From an uncultured Chloroflexota bacterium (GTDB lineage: Bacteria; Chloroflexota; Anaerolineae; Aggregatilineales; Phototrophicaceae): DNA of 9,256 bases. The notes under the pieces are model-generated. The model was given only the letters and a program-made list of their open reading frames with translations, searched no databases and was not told the DNA's origin. The position numbers and the translations under genes were made by a program. Where the stretch lies: positions 1-9,256 of the forward strand of contig CAIVEA010000755.1 of assembly GCA_903904765.1 (NCBI GenBank). The letters run 5' to 3'. Positions 5,825 through 9,256 of the stretch are shown here, in pieces (position 1 is the first letter of the stretch; each line of letters begins with the position of its first letter).

Positions 5825-7558
5825 ATGCAGCAAGCCAGCAATCCACAGCTAGAGACCTTCAATGCGCGATTGCCGTTCGTGATCGCGGGCATGGTGGTGA
5901 TTAGCGCCTTGCTGGTTCTCAAGCTGTTCTCGTTCCAGCAGTTAGCCAGCGATGTCGTCAACGAACTCAGCCCGGATTACAACCGGACGGTGAATTTGGC
6001 CTCGGCACGCGGCATCATTTACGATCACACCGGGCAGCGCATGGCAGTAAACACCATCGAATACCGCATCGGCATCAGCCCGAATCTGGTGTCCAACCCG
6101 CAGCGCACCGCGACAGAACTGGCCTCCATCCTCGGCTTGGACGAGTTGCAGGTGTTTCAGGCCGTGACCAGCGATGAGCCATGGGTGCTGCTATCGCCGC
6201 GTGTGAACGTGGTGGTCGGGCAGCAGGTTGAGCAGTTGAACATGGTCAGCCTGACGATTGACAAGATTCCGCGCCGCAGTTACCCGCAGGGGGCGCTAGC
6301 GGCGCACATTCTGGGCTTCGTGGGTGGCGACTTGAAAGGGTATTACGGGGTTGAGGGCAAGTTCCAAGACCAATTGGCAGGCCGTCCGCGCAGCGAGATC
6401 ATCAGCGACATCCCGTTTGATCTGCCTTCCGATCAGGAGGCCGATCGCGGGTCGGACATTTACCTGACGATTGACCGCGACATTCAATATTTGATCGAGA
6501 GCGAACTGTCGCTGGCGCTGGACGAAACCGGCGCGACCAGTGGCACGATCATCGTGATGAACCCGCGCACGGGCGATATTCTGGGCATAGCGAGTCTGCC
6601 CACCTTCGACCCGAACGATTATCAGGCCGTGCCGGACGCGAGAGACTGGAACGACCCTGCCACCAGCGAACAGTACGAACCGGGTTCGGTCATGAAGGTG
6701 CTGACGGTGGCGGCGGCGCTGGATAAAGGCACGATCACGCCGGAGTTCACCTATAACGATCAGGGTGTGCTGGATAAGGCCGGAATCAAGGTTTTCAACT
6801 GGGATCGGCAGGCGCATGGTCTGGTGGATGTGACAGGCATTCTGGTGCAATCACTCAACGTGGGCGCGGCCACCATCAGCTTGCAGATGGGGCCGAGCGA
6901 TTTCTACTCGTACATGAGCAAATTCGGCTTCGGGCGGCTGACGGGTGTGAACTTGCAGGGCGAAGCCCCCGGCACAATGCACGTCCCCGGTGATAGCGAC
7001 TGGAGCGAGAGCAACCTGCTCACCAACGCTTACGGGCAGGGCATGGCAGTCACGCCGCTACAAATGATTACGGCGGTGGGGGCGATTGCCAACGACGGCC
7101 TGATGATGCAGCCCAACATCGTGCAGAAGATCATCAAGGGCGATCAGGTCAGCGTGTCACAGCCGATTGCGCTGGGCAGGCCGATCAGCGCCGAAACCGC
7201 ACATACCGTCCGCGATATGATGGTGCAGGTGGTCAACAACGGTCTGGACGACGGGGCGCGACTGCCGGGATACACGGTGGCGGGCAAGACTGGAACGGCT
7301 GAAATCGCCACGCCAGTGGGCTACCGCAACGATGCGTGGATTATGAGCTTCATCGGCTTCCTGCCCGCCGATGACCCGCAGGTGATTGTGCTGATTAAAC
7401 TGGATGCGCCGCAAACTGGACGTTGGGCGAGTCAGGTCGTTGCGCCGCTGTTCCGCCGCCTCGCGCAACGCTTGGTGGTGCTGATGGAAATTCCGAACGA
7501 TGCAGCGCGGCAAGCCATTACCACACAGGGCGGCGCGGTGGGGAATGTGAAGCGGTAG
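5825..7558 (+). CDS. ftsI: Class B penicillin-binding protein, FtsI/PBP2-type transpeptidase
   Basis: A 577-residue membrane-anchored D,D-transpeptidase that cross-links peptidoglycan, most likely at the septum given its neighbours. It has a short cytoplasmic N-terminus, one membrane anchor (about 17-38), a PBP dimer domain from about 57 (ARGIIYDHTGQRMAVN, 61-76), and a transpeptidase domain from about 236. The three catalytic motifs are intact: S288-V-M-K291 in EPGSVMK, S343-L-N345 and K488-T-G490 in KTGTA. The downstream YGQGMAVTPLQ (403-413) is also typical. No PASTA domains follow, and the protein ends about 87 residues after KTG. AAGAGG (5811-5816) lies 8 bases before ATG 5825. The gene begins 36 bases after the ftsL-like gene. 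An elongation-type PBP2 is less likely because of the dcw location. Confidence 0.93.
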   Translation: MQQASNPQLETFNARLPFVIAGMVVISALLVLKLFSFQQLASDVVNELSPDYNRTVNLASARGIIYDHTGQRMAVNTIEYRIGISPNLVSNPQRTATELASILGLDELQVFQAVTSDEPWVLLSPRVNVVVGQQVEQLNMVSLTIDKIPRRSYPQGALAAHILGFVGGDLKGYYGVEGKFQDQLAGRPRSEIISDIPFDLPSDQEADRGSDIYLTIDRDIQYLIESELSLALDETGATSGTIIVMNPRTGDILGIASLPTFDPNDYQAVPDARDWNDPATSEQYEPGSVMKVLTVAAALDKGTITPEFTYNDQGVLDKAGIKVFNWDRQAHGLVDVTGILVQSLNVGAATISLQMGPSDFYSYMSKFGFGRLTGVNLQGEAPGTMHVPGDSDWSESNLLTNAYGQGMAVTPLQMITAVGAIANDGLMMQPNIVQKIIKGDQVSVSQPIALGRPISAETAHTVRDMMVQVVNNGLDDGARLPGYTVAGKTGTAEIATPVGYRNDAWIMSFIGFLPADDPQVIVLIKLDAPQTGRWASQVVAPLFRRLAQRLVVLMEIPNDAARQAITTQGGAVGNVKR

Positions 7559-7566
7559 AGACTAGG

Positions 7567-7596
7567 TTGGGTTTTGGGGCGCGGACGGTTTATACT
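7567..7596 (+). promoter_or_regulatory. Candidate internal promoter upstream of mraY
   Basis: TATACT (7591-7596, five of six matches to TATAAT) is preceded 18 bases upstream by TTGGGT (7567-7572). This lies in the 74-base gap between ftsI and mraY, the widest gap within the dcw operon here. Transcription from about 7603 would leave a leader of some 30 bases before mraY. No terminator hairpin precedes it, so read-through from the upstream promoter is also expected. Confidence 0.35.
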
Positions 7597-7632
7597 GTGC
7601 GCCTTGTGCGACAGCAGGGAAATGCGTGAATT

Positions 7633-8676
7633 ATGGCGGGACAATTACCGTTTGCGTTGTCGGTGGGTGGGGTGGCGTTTCTGCTCGGCGTGATCTGGGG
7701 CGGCCCGTTTGTGGAGATTCTCAAGCGCCTGCGGATTGGCAAGCAGATTCAGGTGGAACTGAGCGCCGAACACCAGAAGAAAGTGGGTACGCCCACGATG
7801 GGCGGAATCATGATTGTGGTTCCGGTGCTGCTCATCACGCTCGGCCTGAACGTGGTGAATGTGGTGCGTACCGTGACCGGCCCCAGCATTCTATTGCCGC
7901 TGGTGGTGCTGGTGGGATTCGCGCTCCTCGGCATGATTGACGACTGGGAAGGCATTCAGAAGTCCCGCAACCCGAACAAAGAGAAAACCGGACAGGGGCT
8001 TTCGGTGCGGGTGAAGTTCGCTGCACAGTTAGGGCTGGCGACGCTCATCTCGTGCATCTTCTCGCTCTATAACGGCGGTTTCCAGTATGCGAATCAGTTG
8101 GTCATCCCCATCCTTCAGATCACGATTTACATTCATCCCATCCTGTTCATCCCGATCATGGTGTTCATCATCAACGCGCTTTCCAACGCGGTCAACTTCA
8201 CCGACGGGCTGGACGGGTTGGCCGGCATTATCAGCGCCAGCGCGTTCGCCGCATACGGCGTGATTGCCTATTTGCAGGGGCAGATTTTCATCACGCAGTT
8301 GTGCTTCATTCTGGTGGGCGCGTGCTTCGCTTTCCTGTGGTACAACGCGCATCCGGCGCAATTGTTCATGGGCGACGCGGGTTCGCTGGCACTGGGCGCA
8401 ACGCTGGGAACAATCGCCATGATGACCGGACAATGGCTGCTGTTGCCCGTGATTGCCATCGTGCCGCTGGCGGAAACCGTAAGCGTGATCTTGCAAATAG
8501 CCTATTTCAAGCGCACCAAAGACCCCACCACCGGACAGGGGTTGCGCCTGTTCCGCATGGCTCCCATCCATCTGCACTTTCAGAAAGGTGGCTGGAGCGA
8601 GACGCAGGTTGTCCAGCGTTTCTGGTTGGTGGGCTTGCTGGCGGCCATCATCGGTGTGGCGCTGGCGCTGATGTAA
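7633..8676 (+). CDS. mraY: Phospho-N-acetylmuramoyl-pentapeptide-transferase MraY
   Basis: A 347-residue integral membrane enzyme that moves phospho-MurNAc-pentapeptide from UDP to undecaprenyl phosphate, making lipid I on the inner face of the membrane. The hydrophobic profile fits about ten membrane segments. Family motifs are KVGTPTMGG (50-58), GMIDDWEG with Asp103/Asp104 (100-107), NAVNFTDGLDGL (185-196), FMGDAGSLALG (245-255) and WSETQVVQRFW (321-331). The catalytic aspartates (D103, D104, D191, D194, D248) are present. The usual PIHHHFE motif reads PIHLHFQ (311-317), so the middle His and the following Glu differ. ATG 7633 suits the typical short N-terminus; the nearest ribosome site is AGGGA (7616-7620), 12 bases away. 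murE and murF, often just upstream, are missing. Confidence 0.96.
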   Translation: MAGQLPFALSVGGVAFLLGVIWGGPFVEILKRLRIGKQIQVELSAEHQKKVGTPTMGGIMIVVPVLLITLGLNVVNVVRTVTGPSILLPLVVLVGFALLGMIDDWEGIQKSRNPNKEKTGQGLSVRVKFAAQLGLATLISCIFSLYNGGFQYANQLVIPILQITIYIHPILFIPIMVFIINALSNAVNFTDGLDGLAGIISASAFAAYGVIAYLQGQIFITQLCFILVGACFAFLWYNAHPAQLFMGDAGSLALGATLGTIAMMTGQWLLLPVIAIVPLAETVSVILQIAYFKRTKDPTTGQGLRLFRMAPIHLHFQKGGWSETQVVQRFWLVGLLAAIIGVALALM

Positions 8677-8723
8677 CCCCTTCTCTATTGGCGGGTATGC
8701 GCGAATCCTCAACAGGAGATATT

Positions 8724-9256
8724 GTGGCTGCGGTCAATCAACCTGCTGGTGTAGACCGGCTGTATGGCAAAAAAGTGGCGGTGTTGGGGTTCGCCCGTCA
8801 GGGGAAGGCGCTGGCGCGCTGGTTGCCGACTATCGGGGCGCGGGCGCTGGTGAGCGATTCGCGTTCACCCAAACAGTTAGCCTCCGAGATAGCCGATTTC
8901 CCGGATGTGGAATTTGTGCTGGGCGGGCATCCTGAAAGCCTGCTGGATGGTGTGGATGTGCTGTGTTTGTCAGGCGGTGTGCCGCTGGATTTGCCGATTG
9001 TGCAGGCCGCGCAGCGCCGCCAAATCCCGCTGACCAACGACGCGCAGATGTTCCTCGAACGCTGTCCGGCGCGGGTGGTGGGCATCACGGGCAGCGCGGG
9101 CAAAACCACAACGACTACGCTCACGGGCGAAATCTTCAAACGCGCCGGACGCAAAACATGGGTGGGCGGTAACATCGGGGATGTGCTGCTGGATGTGCTG
9201 CCGATGATCGCCCCCGATGATGTGGTGGTGATGGAACTTTCCAGTTTTCAGCTTGA
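8724..9256 (+). CDS. murD: UDP-N-acetylmuramoyl-L-alanine--D-glutamate ligase MurD (partial, 3' end missing)
   Basis: The first 177 residues of a Mur ligase that adds D-glutamate to UDP-MurNAc-L-alanine using ATP in the cytoplasm. An N-terminal Rossmann-like domain begins KKVAVLGFARQGKALARWL (16-34), where the UDP substrate binds. The ATP loop is GITGSAGKTTTT (120-131), with S-A in place of the common T-N. GGNIG (148-152) and ELSSFQL (171-177) are strongly MurD-type and argue against MurC, MurE or MurF. The frame runs open to the window end; full-length MurD is about 450 residues. I chose GTG 8724 because AGGAG (8714-8718) sits 5 bases upstream. An in-frame ATG at 8697 would add nine residues but has only a poor ribosome site. 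It follows mraY by 47 bases, the usual order in dcw clusters. Confidence 0.93.
   Translation, partial: MAAVNQPAGVDRLYGKKVAVLGFARQGKALARWLPTIGARALVSDSRSPKQLASEIADFPDVEFVLGGHPESLLDGVDVLCLSGGVPLDLPIVQAAQRRQIPLTNDAQMFLERCPARVVGITGSAGKTTTTTLTGEIFKRAGRKTWVGGNIGDVLLDVLPMIAPDDVVVMELSSFQL

Noticed and set aside
6296..6850. 184-codon open frame on the - strand
   Set aside because: It is the reverse shadow of the transpeptidase domain of the PBP; its composition is typical of antisense frames.
8029..8712. 227-codon open frame on the - strand
   Set aside because: It is antisense to mraY, with a low-complexity His/Gln/Arg-rich translation and no credible start context. The sense strand encodes all MraY motifs.

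Overview
The window carries the front half of a division and cell-wall (dcw) gene cluster, transcribed rightward. A very large Ser/Thr protein kinase gene lies to its left and is transcribed leftward from a shared 234-base regulatory interval. The DNA is GC-rich and coding-dense. Several traits suggest a member of the Chloroflexota (Anaerolineae-like): a soluble kinase fused to a STAND-type ATPase and TPRs, the Cys-cluster version of RsmH, a G-S-A-G-K-T P-loop in MurD, the MraY/MurD sequence style, and TATAAT-type promoters. This is inference from sequence style, not from a database match.

Layout. Bases 3-98 are the last codons of an unidentified gene entering from the left. Bases 99-315 hold a string of hairpins, including a convincing terminator at 156-196 and an inverted-repeat element at about 203-326. 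The right end of that element supplies the last codons and the stop of the kinase gene. From 3687 back to 316 runs a 1123-residue kinase / AAA ATPase / TPR protein. Bases 3688-3921 form a divergent promoter region. The dcw genes follow in order: mraZ (3922), rsmH/mraW (4371), an ftsL-like gene (5312), ftsI-type class B PBP (5825), mraY (7633) and murD (8724, cut by the window end).

How the genes work together. MraZ is the usual first-gene regulator of dcw operons. RsmH methylates 16S rRNA. The FtsL-like protein and the transpeptidase belong to the septal peptidoglycan machine. MraY and MurD make lipid I and UDP-MurNAc-L-Ala-D-Glu. The genes are tightly spaced (17-base gap, 4-base overlap, 36, 74 and 47-base gaps), consistent with one main transcript from an extended -10 promoter at 3860-3868 and perhaps a secondary promoter before mraY. 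murE and murF, which often sit between ftsI and mraY, are absent from that position.

Most of the window is recognisable. I did not find a convincing entirely new system. The items most worth a second look are the kinase-STAND-TPR protein without an output domain beside the dcw operon, the palindromic element that forms its 3' end, candidate MraZ boxes in the divergent promoter, and the altered His motif of MraY.
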